Shown: positions 22,595 through 34,100, counted from the stretch's first letter. The stretch is 64,000 bases of DNA from Ascoidea rubescens DSM 1968 (GCF_001661345.1 NW_017962916.1:666461-730460); one strand, 5' to 3'. Translations and numbers: made by a program. Notes: generated by a model from the letters alone, not told the origin.

Positions 22595-22940
22595 ATGATC
22601 ACCAAGTACTTCCAGAAAGTGGTTGTTCGCTTCGACCCGCTCGGGCCCGGCAGCAAAACGGCGCGTTTGTTTCTTGCGCTGATTCCCTCGCTGTTGAAGA
22701 CGTCGTGTGCTGTGTCGTTCCAGACGCTTTCACACTCGCAGCAACAGCCGCTGGTGCAGATCACCTTCAGTATGTATTTCTGAGCTCCTTCTGCTTCCTG
22801 TGTTGCATGACCACTAACACCCTGCAGAGGACAAGTTTGTGCTTGAACACGACCCCTCCCACTTCAAGTTCCCAGAGCTCGCTGCGTTGTTCGACCACCA
22901 CTCCCGGCAGTTGAAGATCAAGGAGTCCATCCAAGGCTAG
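22595..22940 (+). CDS. MRPL44: Mitochondrial ribosomal protein mL53 (Mrpl44), two exons
   Basis: This is a large-subunit protein of the mitochondrial ribosome. Exon 1 is 22595-22769 and exon 2 is 22828-22940, giving 95 residues with the junction inside a Lys codon. The N-terminus MITKYFQKVVVRFDPLG with SKTARLFLALIP matches the mL53 family, and the C-terminus carries DHHSRQLKIKE, like the DRHSR motif of homologues. The intron (22770-22827) has GTATGT, a CACTAAC branch at 22812-22818 and CAG. S. cerevisiae MRPL44 also has an intron. Codons are far more GC-rich than in neighbouring genes because the whole gene lies in a GC-rich island. The in-frame sequence before 22595 is a 9-bp repeat and not part of the family. 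Confidence 0.88.
22770..22827 (+). other. Spliceosomal intron of MRPL44
   Basis: 58 nt with donor GTATGT (22770-22775), branch ACTAAC (22813-22818) and acceptor CAG (22825-22827). The branch-to-acceptor distance is very short, about 10 nt. Removing it joins ATCACCTTCA to AGGACAAG and restores an mL53-like frame to the TAG at 22938. Confidence 0.88.
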
Positions 22941-23350
22941 CTGGATGGTGCTGAATTGGTGCTGAATTGGTGCTGAATTGGTGCTGAATTGCTGTTCAAC
23001 GTCTTAACTCTTGCTCAATGCTGATGGTATTCCCACTAATTTCTCATTCTCTTCATCTTCTGTATATAATACACATCTTTATTTCCTACTGCATGTGATC
23101 CTCCCTTGCTCTCCCATACTCGTCTCAAATCACATGCTGTAGTCACGCTTTCCCATACATTTCCTCTGATCTTTCGCGTTCACATCCCGTTTCTGCGTGC
23201 ATCCACCCTCCCTAGAAACAAACCAGGACAAAACTCTGCTCTGATGATAGTATATAATCTCTTATCCACCTCCCACTCTCTCTGTTCCATAACTCCTTGC
23301 TATCCAACCACCACTCTTCATGACTTTCCCTGGCTGCTCTCTCTTGTAAA
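22941..23350. promoter_or_regulatory. MRPL44 3' flank and VPS5 upstream region
   Basis: Four perfect copies of the 11-mer GGTGCTGAATT lie at 22947-22990, seven bases after the MRPL44 stop. The rest, up to the VPS5 ATG, is C/T-rich on the coding strand, like other leaders in this window. A TATATAA-type element lies near 23061-23068 and another at about 23251. Confidence 0.45.
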
Positions 23351-23896
23351 ATGGATGAATTGTCTGCCTCGCATTTGAACTGGAACTCACCCAGCATCTT
23401 CAACGACCAGGCTTCAAATAACACCTTGCTTCACAACCCTTTTGCTAGTGACGATATTCCTCCTAATCCCAAACCAAACCATCACAGCGATATCATCCAC
23501 CAGAATACAAATCCAACTACAATTACAAACAACCAGAACGAATTCGAAAATCAAATCGAAAATCAAATCGAAAGCCAATTGGATAATGATACTCACCATC
23601 ATCTAAATCAATCAATCACTAGATTCAACTCTATCCACTTCCACTCAAATACTCATATCGATCAAATTGATCAAATTACACAAAACACTCAAATTAACCA
23701 ACCTAATGAACTTGACCAAGATGATAATGATAATCAAAACAAAAAAATATTCAATAACCTAAATGATACCCTTTATTCAGACTTCTATAAAAATAATAAC
23801 AACCAAATCCTCTCTAAAAACGATACCCTATTCAATGATCTAGACAACCCTCAATCAAATACCATCAATTCAATTAATAATAATAATAATAATAAT

Positions 23897-23941
<45 letters not shown>

Positions 23942-25675
23942 ACTCAGAATAACAACATCTTATCCATCACTGAAAACTCCCAGAATAACTCCTTCAACAC
24001 AAACTTATCAACTCCAATCAAAATGTTCAAAGCAAAGAAAAAAAGAATTCGTAAAAATCGTAAATCTTCAAACGATAAATCGTCCTCAAAATCAAATGAA
24101 GACCTCATTTACTCAAACAACAACAGCACTAACAGCATAACTTACCTACACGACTCAACTGATCTCAACCTTCAAATCAACCTAAACATATCAAACAACT
24201 CAAACATCTCAAACAACTCAAACATATCCAACATCTCAAACACCTCAATCTCACATCTCACTCAACAAATCCCGGCATCAAATATATACAACCACAAAAA
24301 CACTTCAATCAATGACAACGACCCATTGGGTGTGGTCAACAACACAGCTACATCCAATTCATCCTCCACCACAAAATCCTCTCTCATCCTCCCCAACCAC
24401 TCTGCCTCAACCTCAATCTTCAACTTCAGTGACAATCCCCATACACAATCCGATAACAACGACCTGCAATACCACTCAGATATAGACTCCCACATCAACG
24501 ACACCTACAACAACCCTTCTCTCCAACACTTCCAAATCTCTGTATACGACCCCATCAAAATCAACGAACTAACCTCCTCCCACATCCTATACTCCGTCAA
24601 AACCAAATCTAAAAGCGAAAAATTTCTACAAAACTCAAACCTAGACACCATCGTAGTATCAAGAAGATACAAAGACTTCAGATGGCTATACAACAACCTA
24701 CAAATCTCATACCCCGGTATAATCATCCCACCTCCCCCTTTAAAACAAGCAATGGGCAGATTCGATGAAAATTTCATAGAACATAGAAGACTCTCCCTAG
24801 AAAAAATGCTTCTCAAAATATCCTCCCACCCAATCCTACAAAATGACGACGACTTTCTCATGTTCCTAAAAACTGAAAAATTCAACCAAGATTCAAAAGA
24901 AAGAGAACGCGAAAAAAAATTATCAATCGCAAGTTCAATCATCATCAACACAAACTCAAACTCAAGTTTTTCAATCATAAACTCAACCTCAAAAATTATC
25001 GACAACGACGACTTTTTCAAAAATTTTAAATCTTACTTGGAAAAATTAGACACTTCGCTAAGAACTTTCTATAAAAATCTCGAAAATGTCATCCAACAAA
25101 GAAAAGAACTATCTCTAATTATTCAGGAAATTAGCCTCATCCTATCAACCTTCTCAGACGCACAGCTACTAAATCACGACACCTCAATTCTATTAGTCGA
25201 ATTCTCCGATATCCACTACAGAATCCAAGAATTAAATGAAAGAAACTCTATCCAAGACATGTTGACCCTAGGTATAGTCCTTGAAGAATACATCAGAATC
25301 ATATCCTCAATCAAAATCACTTTCCAACAAAGAAACAAACTACTAATCAACCTAAATTCTATCGAAAATGACTACAACAAAAAATTTAATAACCTCAACA
25401 CCCTCAACAAATACTACAAAAATCAAATCGATAAAATCAATTCCTTAAAATTAGAAATTGACGAAATCGAAAAAAGAAAAAAATTGGTCAAGAAAGAATT
25501 CATCTATATCTCAAAACTAATTAAAAGAGAAATGAAAAAATTTGAACAAGAAAAAATTGACGACTTTAAAAATTCCGTTGAAACTTATTTGGAAAGTTTG
25601 ATCGAAAGCCAAAAAGAATGTATCGAGGTTCTAGAAACATTTTATCAAAGAGAAAATCTAGGCTCTTTTACCTAA
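23351..25675 (+). CDS. VPS5: Sorting nexin Vps5 (retromer PX-BAR subunit)
   Basis: Vps5 pairs with Vps17 to form the membrane-binding SNX-BAR part of retromer, which returns Vps10 and other cargo from endosome to Golgi. The protein is 774 residues. Residues 1-390 are disordered and Asn/Ser-rich, with a poly-Asn run near 176-198 and a basic KKKRIRKNRK patch near 228. The PX domain at about 393-515 has the phosphoinositide-binding VVSRRYKDFRWLY motif, the proline loop IIPPPPLKQAMGRF and FIEHRRLSLEKML. A BAR coiled-coil domain covers about 555-770. PPPxKQAxGRF followed by ExRR is typical of Vps5/SNX1 rather than Vps17. It is longer than S. cerevisiae Vps5 (675) because of the N-terminal region. 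It converges on the bZIP gene. Confidence 0.92.
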
Positions 25676-26409
25676 CTGGGAAAAACAAAAAAAAAACAAT
25701 ACTATTCAATTAATTTACTTTTAAATTTTTTTTTTTTTTTCATTTTCATTTTCATTTTCTATTTTGTGATTGATTTCTATATTTTAATATTTTTAATTTA
25801 TTTATATTTTTGTTTAATTTCTAAATCATCTTAGATGCTAATTTCTTGAAAAGATTTATTCTTTTTCAAATTTGTATTATATTTTCATAATAATTAAACA
25901 ACATTATCGTTGATTTGAAAAAGGTTACGAGAAACTTAGGAAATTAAGAATTGTTTTTACAAAATAAGCAATTGACAAAAGCAAAAAATTGTTATTCTGT
26001 TGGGAAATCATCTGATTTCTTTTAAGTTGAATCAATTCAAATGTTGCTAAAACATTTTTTTTTTTTTTGCTTCGTTCAAGCACATTGAACAGTTATTAAT
26101 TATTTAATTAATTAATAACTAAAACATTTCATTATTGCTGAATTTAGTAAATAAGGAATAACTCGAGATAAATGAATTTGTTTTCATTGCTTTTAAGATT
26201 GTTATTTTATGCTAAACTTAACTAATTTAAATCCATTACAGATACATGTTACTGGCCCACAAAAATAGATAGTTAAAGTTATAAATAATATTTATTTTAA
26301 TAAATAATAAATTAACACATGGAAAACATAAAAAATTTAATAATGGTAATACAAGAAAAAAAATGTTTACTATAAAATTTAAATATGTATATATATTAAG
26401 CATAAAGGA
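25676..26409. other. Convergent intergenic region VPS5 / bZIP gene
   Basis: AT-rich, with poly-T runs near 25727 and 26057 and a palindrome-rich AATTATTTAATTAATTAATAA patch near 26096-26117. It probably holds two 3' UTRs and terminators. No ORF is supported. Confidence 0.5.
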
Positions 26410-28233
26410 TCATTTTCTTGAATTAATATCTAGAGTTTGAGGAACATCATTTAGTAATTTTGCTTGTAAAGCTAATGTATAATCTTTCAACTGTTTATTT
26501 TCTTCCTTTAAAAATTGAATTTGATCTTCTAAAGATTTAACTCTTGAAACTTGAGCTTCTAGATCCTTAATATACTGCTCTTTTCTTAGTCTAAAAGCTC
26601 TTTGAGCATTCCTATTTTGCTGAGCTCTCTTTGAGGAATTTAACGGTTTAATTATTTTGTTTTGACTCATATTGGTTAACATTTGAGAATGGTTATTGGG
26701 TTGGTTTATATCTTGAATGTTAAGCCCATTTGCTAGCCCACCAGTAAGACTGATATTGGAAAGACTGCCGAGGTTTGTTAAAGTATTGCTGTGATTAACG
26801 TTATCGCCTGTATTACTGTTTTGGAAAGAATTGACTAGGGATGATATAATAGCATTTCTAGTGCTTGGGTTTGATATTTGGCTCAAAGCTCTGTTGGTTT
26901 CTGAATTGTTTGAATTATTTGAGCTATTTGAGTTATTAGCATTGTTTGAAATTTGATTTTTATTTCTGTTAGAGATTGAATTAGAATTAATATTAGAATT
27001 TGAATTTGAATTTGAATTTGAGTTTGAGTTTGAGTTTGAGTTTGAGTTTGAGTTTGAGTTTGAATCTGAACTATGATTACCATTTGAATTAATATTTGAG
27101 TCGTTAACTTGATTTCTATTGGAGTTGGAATTTGAATTTCCAACTGAGATTTTTATTGAGTTGGCATTGAAATCAGCCAAACTTGTTAAAGAGTTTAAAT
27201 CCGTTGAATTTGATAATTTAGAAATAGCAGACTGAAAAGAGTCCATGTTTGGAATATTATCAGTGATGCTATTTGAAGTCATATCATGATCATTGTCTTC
27301 ATTTTGATTATCCTCGTTATTATTACTATTACTATTACTATTATTATTGTTATTATTGTTATTATTGTTATTATTGTTATTATTGTTATTATTACTATTA
27401 TTATTATTACTGTTATTGTTATTAGAACCATTGGAATTGTTACTAATACCATTATTATTATCATTATCATGATTATTATTGGTGTTATTTTTATTGTTTT
27501 GAGAATTTATTGTAGAGCTGTTGTTGGAATTATTTGCATTTTTCAAGCCATTTGAGTTATTTGAGTTATTATTGTTATTGTGAGAGTTTTTCTTGAAATT
27601 GTTATTATTGTTAGAATTATTATTACTGTTTTCGTTTTGATTAGTATTAAAACCAAGATTATTATCAATATTACCATTCAAATTATTGAGTTTATTCATT
27701 TCATTAGCGATATCTTCATGAATACCGTTATTTTGGTTTCGGTTATTTTGATTGTTATTACTGCTATTATTGTTGTTATTAACATTCAAATTTTTCTGAG
27801 ATTCTGAATGTTTCTCGATTTCCAAGCCAATATTAGCATCATTGAAATCAGAATTATCGTTTAAATCAATATCGTGATCATTAACATTAGTATTATTATT
27901 ATCATTATCATTATTATTATTATCATCGTTGCTGTTATTAATGGCATTATTCCTACTATCAGTATTGGTGTTATTCTTATTATGGTTTGAGTTTAAATTT
28001 TGATTGGGAAGAATTTGATCCAGGTTATCATTATCGTCGTCATTACCACTATCATTACTGTTGGAGAGTTCCTTGACTAGGCGAGAAGCATTCATGGTGA
28101 CAGAAAGAGAAGCAGACGAGACTCTGGAAATTTTGGCAGCAGCTACAGCAGCAGCAGCAACATCTTCAAAATCAGAAGGATTCATCACTGACAAGTTGTC
28201 GTCTCTAAAAGTAGGATCGATTTGTTCTTCCAT
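26410..28233 (-). CDS. Yap-type bZIP transcription factor with long Asn-rich region
   Basis: 607 residues from the ATG at 28233. The only folded domain is a C-terminal bZIP at about 529-592. Its basic region (SKRAQQNRNAQRAFRLRKEQ) fits the fungal Yap/Pap1 signature NxxAQxxFR, and a leucine zipper with EDQIQFLKEENKQLKDY follows. The usual second Ala of NRAAQRAF is Asn here. Residues about 60-500 are almost entirely Asn/Ser/Asp repeats, including a Ser-Asn hexamer block (about 26999-27062) and a poly-Asn block (about 27320-27420). I see no Cys-rich redox domains of the Yap1 type, so it is closer to KapC- or Fcr3-like members. The exact orthologue is unclear. It is divergent from RRN3. Confidence 0.85.
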   Translation of the reverse strand: MEEQIDPTFRDDNLSVMNPSDFEDVAAAAVAAAKISRVSSASLSVTMNASRLVKELSNSNDSGNDDDNDNLDQILPNQNLNSNHNKNNTNTDSRNNAINNSNDDNNNNDNDNNNTNVNDHDIDLNDNSDFNDANIGLEIEKHSESQKNLNVNNNNNSSNNNQNNRNQNNGIHEDIANEMNKLNNLNGNIDNNLGFNTNQNENSNNNSNNNNNFKKNSHNNNNNSNNSNGLKNANNSNNSSTINSQNNKNNTNNNHDNDNNNGISNNSNGSNNNNSNNNNSNNNNNNNNNNNNNNNNNNSNSNSNNNEDNQNEDNDHDMTSNSITDNIPNMDSFQSAISKLSNSTDLNSLTSLADFNANSIKISVGNSNSNSNRNQVNDSNINSNGNHSSDSNSNSNSNSNSNSNSNSNSNSNSNINSNSISNRNKNQISNNANNSNSSNNSNNSETNRALSQISNPSTRNAIISSLVNSFQNSNTGDNVNHSNTLTNLGSLSNISLTGGLANGLNIQDINQPNNHSQMLTNMSQNKIIKPLNSSKRAQQNRNAQRAFRLRKEQYIKDLEAQVSRVKSLEDQIQFLKEENKQLKDYTLALQAKLLNDVPQTLDINSRK

Positions 28234-28812
28234 CAGAAACTAAGGAATATGGAAATAGGAGAAGAGAAGACTGGAGAAGGGAGACATGTTAGTAAAAACG
28301 AATTGAAAACGATAGCAGACACCAGAAAAAAGGCCCAGCAAAGAGAAAGAGAAGAACAAAAAGAATAAGAAGAGAGAGAAGAAAGAGAAGAAGAAGCAGA
28401 AGAAGGAAAAGACGATAAGCACTTACTAGGCGAGTGAAATAGCAGCTTTGTAATTTCTTTGTCAGTAAATTGTTTGTAATCTCTTTGTAAGTTTTTTAGA
28501 GGAATACATGAAATGAGAAAAAGCAAAAAGGGAAAACTGAAGAATTAAGTCACGTGTAAGAAGCGTGATCAACACGATCAGCTGACAAACTATTATATAA
28601 CCGCATCCACATAACTGACGTCACTTGTAAGCGTGTAATTATATAAGCACAGAAATGATCCATCTTTATGGTTTCAGACACAACGTGACCCTGTGAAATT
28701 TTTTATTTGAATCTGGCTGAAATATTTTTTGATCCTTTTCTCTTTGTAATATTTGTGTTTGAGGTTTCTTTGGTTTTTTGTTCTTTTCTCAAGCATTGTT
28801 TTTGTTGATACC
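28234..28812. promoter_or_regulatory. Divergent bZIP / RRN3 promoter with E-box and CRE
   Basis: The bZIP-proximal half (28250-28430) is purine-rich on the plus strand, so its minus-strand leader is pyrimidine-rich. A GTCACGTG E-box lies at 28549-28556. A perfect TGACGTCA CRE/ATF palindrome lies at 28616-28623, about 190 bases before the RRN3 ATG. TATATAA-like elements occur near 28593-28599 and 28638-28645. A CRE is a bZIP target, so feedback by the adjacent factor is possible but unproven. Confidence 0.55.
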
Positions 28813-31131
28813 ATGTTGCAAGTTGGGTTGAAGAGGCACATCTCTGAGGTTGATTATGACTCCAGCATTAGTCCTCCTTTGAAAAAATCAAAAACTATCA
28901 ACTCCAATTCTCCCAGTGAGCTAGATAGATTAGATAGACTCGACACCATGGATAAACCCCTTCAGATCGTTAAAGTAGATAAAATCGATGAGAAATTGAA
29001 GTTTTCCTCTGTTCTAATGGAGAACTATATAAAAAATATCATGAAAGAAGTTGAAAAAAAGAATTTCCAAGATCTAATGGAACTTTCGTCTAAAATATCA
29101 AAACCACTAACTAATACTGACGCCATTAGTAATTTAAACTTATCTATCATCCTAAGAAAAATCTCTTTGCAGATATCTAAATTGGACAACTTGAACTCAA
29201 ACACTTTTATTTATTCTGTGTTGAAATTATCTTCAAGATTCTCAAAATATAATGATTACTTAACCAATGATAATAATAATAGTAATAACATCAATAACAT
29301 CAATAAAATTGACAACATTGACGACAGTCCCAACGGCAAAGAATTTTATGATCTCAATCAATTGAAATCAACCTGGATCAATTTTTTAATTGTCTTAATC
29401 AGTGGAATTCCCAAATGGTTTAGTGAAATAGTGTCTTATTTGATTGGTGATTTTACAAATTTCAATTTAATCATCACTAGAAACATTCATCATATAATTT
29501 TAAAAAAAATTATTGAAATAATGCCAATCCAAATTAATAATTTATCTTCAATTATAATTAAAAATTTTCCCAACAAATTTACAAAACTAAAATCCTATTT
29601 AAACTATTTAAACAATGTTTTATTCATAATAAATTACCAAAATGATTTAACCTTTCCAATCTATAAAACTATAATCCAAAATATACTAATACTAGATGTC
29701 GAATTACAAAATTATTTAGACGAAATAGATATTGATTCATTAGATGAATCATTAGATGATCTCTTGGAAGATTACGCTCAAGACAAACTTCAAGAAAATA
29801 ATCCAAATACCACAAAAAAAGTGCATTTCGATGATCCTAACAATAACAATGATAATGATGATCAGGACTCTGACGATTCTAATGATGATAATGATGATGA
29901 TAATGAAAACCAACCATACAGCGAAAACTATGGCTATGGCAATAACGATTCTGATTTAGAGGAATATGATCCGAATCCATCATTTTCATTAGATAATTTA
30001 GAAATAGTCAAAGAAAAAATTGATAAATTAGATTCAATAATGTTGATCATCTTTAAAAGCTTAAATGGTTTATTTAAAAACAATACCACTCATACTTATA
30101 CAGATCATGGCTTAAATCACTATGATTTAGAAAACCAAAATATTCAAAATGAAAATAACTGGTTGTCATTAATATCCATATTTAAATCTCACATTATTAG
30201 AACTAATAACACAAAAATTATTCAATATATTTTATTTTTCATTTCTCAGAAAAATCCTCAGTTGATTGACTCGTTTTTGATTTCATTAATAGATATCTCA
30301 TTTTCAAATAACGAGATCCTTGATAATAAGATTAAATCTATTCAATATTTATCTTCTTACCTTGCCAGAGCTAAGTTAGTTAACAAGGAACAAATCTTAT
30401 TTATCATAAGCTATTTAATGGAATGGATTAACAAATACGTTCAAGAAAGAGAAATTGAAGTAGACGATACTGACGCTAATCAAGGTATGGATAGATTCAA
30501 ACTATTCTATGCTGTCTTTCAATCAATTTTGTATATATTTTGTTTTAGATTTCCCTTATTACGTAAAGTTAATTTTAATAATAGCAGTAAGAACAATAAC
30601 ATTCATCATGACAATAGTATTGTTGATAATAATAAAAGTACCAGTAAGATTATTGATTCAAATATAGAAAATAGTGTTTGGGAAATGGATTTAGACAAGT
30701 TTTTTCAAAATATGATAATGACAAAATTTAATCCTTTGAAATTTTGCAATGAAACTGTTGTTATGATGTTTGCTAAAATATCGTTTCAAGAAAACGTTTG
30801 CTATTGTTTTTCAATAATTGAGCAAAATAAAAGAGATTTAATTACTGGCCCCTTTAAAAAAAATACTTTGTTAAAATTTTCAAATGATCATCTCAGTGAT
30901 TTAAATAACGACAGCCAATCTAATAGTCAATCAGGTACCCAATATAATAATCAAATTGAAGATAATAAAAAAAACATATTATTTTATTCTAAACAGGAAT
31001 TTTTAGACTTGGTTGCTTATTTTCCATTTGACCCTATACCTTTGAAAGAAAGCAAAAAAATGATTCAAGATGAATATATAGAGTGGGAACAAATATCAAA
31101 ATACTACAGCGATGAAACTGAAAGTGATTAA
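28813..31131 (+). CDS. RRN3: RNA polymerase I initiation factor Rrn3
   Basis: Rrn3 binds Pol I and bridges it to the core factor at rDNA promoters. It is the growth-regulated step of rRNA synthesis. 772 residues from the ATG at 28813. The frame is open to a TTG at 28753, but those 20 codons are hydrophobic and not Rrn3-like. Family landmarks are STWINFLIVLISGIPKWF (about 190-207), the acidic Asp-rich loop (about 340-385), IKSIQYLSSYLARAKLV (about 507-523), the Pol I-contact region GMDRFKLFYAVFQS with YIFCFRFP (about 555-580), DKFFQNMIMTKFNPLKFCNE, and the C-terminal YFPFDPIPLK with EYIEWEQ. It is longer than S. cerevisiae Rrn3 (627) because of Asn/Asp-rich insertions. Confidence 0.94.
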   Translation: MLQVGLKRHISEVDYDSSISPPLKKSKTINSNSPSELDRLDRLDTMDKPLQIVKVDKIDEKLKFSSVLMENYIKNIMKEVEKKNFQDLMELSSKISKPLTNTDAISNLNLSIILRKISLQISKLDNLNSNTFIYSVLKLSSRFSKYNDYLTNDNNNSNNINNINKIDNIDDSPNGKEFYDLNQLKSTWINFLIVLISGIPKWFSEIVSYLIGDFTNFNLIITRNIHHIILKKIIEIMPIQINNLSSIIIKNFPNKFTKLKSYLNYLNNVLFIINYQNDLTFPIYKTIIQNILILDVELQNYLDEIDIDSLDESLDDLLEDYAQDKLQENNPNTTKKVHFDDPNNNNDNDDQDSDDSNDDNDDDNENQPYSENYGYGNNDSDLEEYDPNPSFSLDNLEIVKEKIDKLDSIMLIIFKSLNGLFKNNTTHTYTDHGLNHYDLENQNIQNENNWLSLISIFKSHIIRTNNTKIIQYILFFISQKNPQLIDSFLISLIDISFSNNEILDNKIKSIQYLSSYLARAKLVNKEQILFIISYLMEWINKYVQEREIEVDDTDANQGMDRFKLFYAVFQSILYIFCFRFPLLRKVNFNNSSKNNNIHHDNSIVDNNKSTSKIIDSNIENSVWEMDLDKFFQNMIMTKFNPLKFCNETVVMMFAKISFQENVCYCFSIIEQNKRDLITGPFKKNTLLKFSNDHLSDLNNDSQSNSQSGTQYNNQIEDNKKNILFYSKQEFLDLVAYFPFDPIPLKESKKMIQDEYIEWEQISKYYSDETESD

Positions 31132-34100
31132 TGAACCCTGACCAGTCATTTTGATATAATCAATTTTTTTGCTCTTGATTTATTTTCTTTTTACTTTTTA
31201 GTTTATTTATGTTTTACATTTTTATATTTTCATATTTTCATATTTTCATAACTTCATATTTTTATATGCTTAACATTCTTCTTGATTTTTCCTTAATCAA
31301 TCCACGTAAATTATTAAAAATCTTAATTATATAGAAAAAATGTTTATTTTAAATAATTAATTGTAATTTCTTACCCATTAACTTGATAATAGTATTTTTA
31401 TTTTCAACTTGGGCCTTCCAAAAAATTATTGCACAATGAAAATATAGCCAATATAAATGTAGCCAACCTAAATAGATCAAAAAAAATGTTTAGAAATGAA
31501 AAATTACTATAATTTTAAACTAGTTATACTTATCATTAATATTTAAGCTCAGTTCTTAAAAGGTACTTCCAGATAGATGCATCATAGAAAAATAAATACT
31601 AAAATAAAATCAATTATCTGAAATCATACAAAATATGGATTAGTCTGGGCAGTGAAAATAAAATCCTTTTCATTTCCCAGAATATTTAAATAGTTGATTT
31701 TATTATATCAAAACAATTAATTAGTAACCTTGCACATATTTTAATAGGTTTATTAAAATACTTGGAAACCCGATTATTCATTTTTGTTATTGGAGACTGA
31801 AAGATCCTAAAACGATAAATATATCAAACCAATTATTTAGACGTTAATATTAGTTTTGAAATTTAACAGTTAGTTTTCAATAAAGTAAAAAGTTAGATAA
31901 TCGCTCTATTTGATGAACATCTAATTAAAAAGTTATTGAAATAATTGACAATTAAATAAAAAAACAGTTGCAACATCATCTGAAAGGTATTCTAGGTACT
32001 TGATAGTATGTGCATCATTTTCATTTTTTTGATAAGAAATCTCTTATTTCATTATACATGTTTTCAATAAATTCAAGCTTCAAGCTTCTAAAGTTTATCA
32101 TAGAAATGGATCCCAATGATATTAATTTTATAATTATAATTTAAAATAAAATAAAATAGCTCATAGGAGATGAGAATAGAAATCAATTCAATATATCTGA
32201 AGTGATTAATGTTGTTAAGTCTCTCTAAAAATTCAATTATTTTAAAACAAAGATAACAGCAAAGAGTAGCAATTTAAAGTCAGAAGAAAAAAAAATTTAA
32301 CACTGAAATTTCGTTAATTAGATTAAAATCCGGGATTTAAAAAAAAAATTTACTTTTTTGTTCTTCTCTTTATATAATCTTGTCTTAGTATCCGCTTTGT
32401 AAAACTTGAAATTTTCATATTCATTAAAGTAATTAACTCACATATCAATTTATTTCATTTTTTATGAATTAATAGAATTTGGGTAGCTCTTAAGTTCATT
32501 AATAAATGAGTAAAGTTGTATTAAACATTTAAATATACATTCTAATCGATCAAAAGTCTCTGTTTACTCCATAAAAGTATTTACTATTACGGAGATAAAA
32601 ATGCTTTAAACCTCTCATTATACTCAAAACTAACTTATTTTAAACTCTTCATTAAAAAAAAATAAATATAAGCCCCTAAAAATTTCAAGTTATTTAATAA
32701 ACCTCAAATTGAATTACAGTTAAAAGGCATTTATCCATAAAAGGCGCATAAAACCTCCAAATTTTCAAATTCATCTACTGATCAATTCAAACTTTAGAGT
32801 TGATCAAAACTGGTGAAATAATGAAAGAAATGATATTTAAAATATACAAAAGAGTCATATTGCAATAAGAATTTAAATATTCAGTACTTTAAAAGTCAAA
32901 ACTTTCTTCTAGAAAATTATAATCTCAATGGTTTTATTTCATCAGATTTCTGAATTTTTTTATCAATTCAATATATCATCATTCTATATTTAGTAATTAG
33001 ACTTTATTATATTTTTTCTTGATTTTGTAGAGCAGCATAATTTTTACTGAATTATAAAAATATCTGAAGCCCTGAATTAAGTTAATTTGTTATATTTAAA
33101 ATTGTAAACTGATTGAGTTCTGAAAAATTCCTGTTCAAGTAGTTCCTTTTTATAAGATTTTTGAGTTTCTTGAAAATATTAGATATTTTGAATGCTGAAT
33201 ATACTTTTTTTCATTTTAAATAAATAAATTTTACCAAATAACATATCATAAATTTNATAGACATTTAATTTATTTAATTTTAGTTTTTGATAGCTTTGCT
33301 TTTCAATAGTAAAGTAATTTTCCAATTTAATACTCTTCTGAGATCAGACACAAAATACAGTTATCTTAAATTGATAATCATGATAGTATTAATGAATATT
33401 GCTCTATTCACATCAATTCTATCTTTTGTAATAATAGTAGAAATATATTGTAATACCATTTTTGAAACTCCTTTAAATTACCTATATCATTTTTTACTGA
33501 TTCTAAAACACATCAATATTCAGTAAAACACACACGGATTTTGTAATGATCTTAGGATAAAAATATAGCATAAAACATAAAAAAGATCTGAATTGTATGG
33601 TTTGTAATACTTTTAATTCAAACCAATTGAAGAAAAGCCAGTAAAATGTTACTGTATTGGAACGTTAATGAAAATCCTAAAAAAATGGAGCATCTGACTA
33701 AATGTTTTTGAAATTTAATTGCAAACTTTTTGCAAAAACAACTTTGAGGTTTGTCCATGTTACTAGAAAAGAGAAAACAAAGCCAATCAAGTTATTAACA
33801 GACTTTTATCATGTATTAATGTTTTGACTAGAGTCTTGTTTGTTGAAACAAATATCAAAAAAATAAAATTCCTGACTATGTGCATATTTGGTAAAAGTAG
33901 CGTTCTTTTCTAACAGCATATCGTGTAACATGTGACACACAGCTACTTTTGTCTTTTTCTGGATACCACTGCCTGTCTCACCCACAAACCTCTCGATATA
34001 TACCAATAATACAGATAACTGACGCTTATACTGAATTCTTTTACTGAATGCTTTTACTTAACATGTTTACACATTCGAAGAAGCTTTCAAATTAACAAAA

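Noticed and set aside
22049-22914. Several GC-rich open frames (up to 244 codons) between KGD1 and VPS5
   Set aside because: They are shadows of the promoter, the 9-bp repeat and MRPL44. Only the spliced mL53 frame has protein similarity.
28753-28812. Hydrophobic N-terminal extension of RRN3
   Set aside because: It begins with TTG, not ATG, and has no counterpart in a nuclear Pol I factor. The ATG at 28813 is used.
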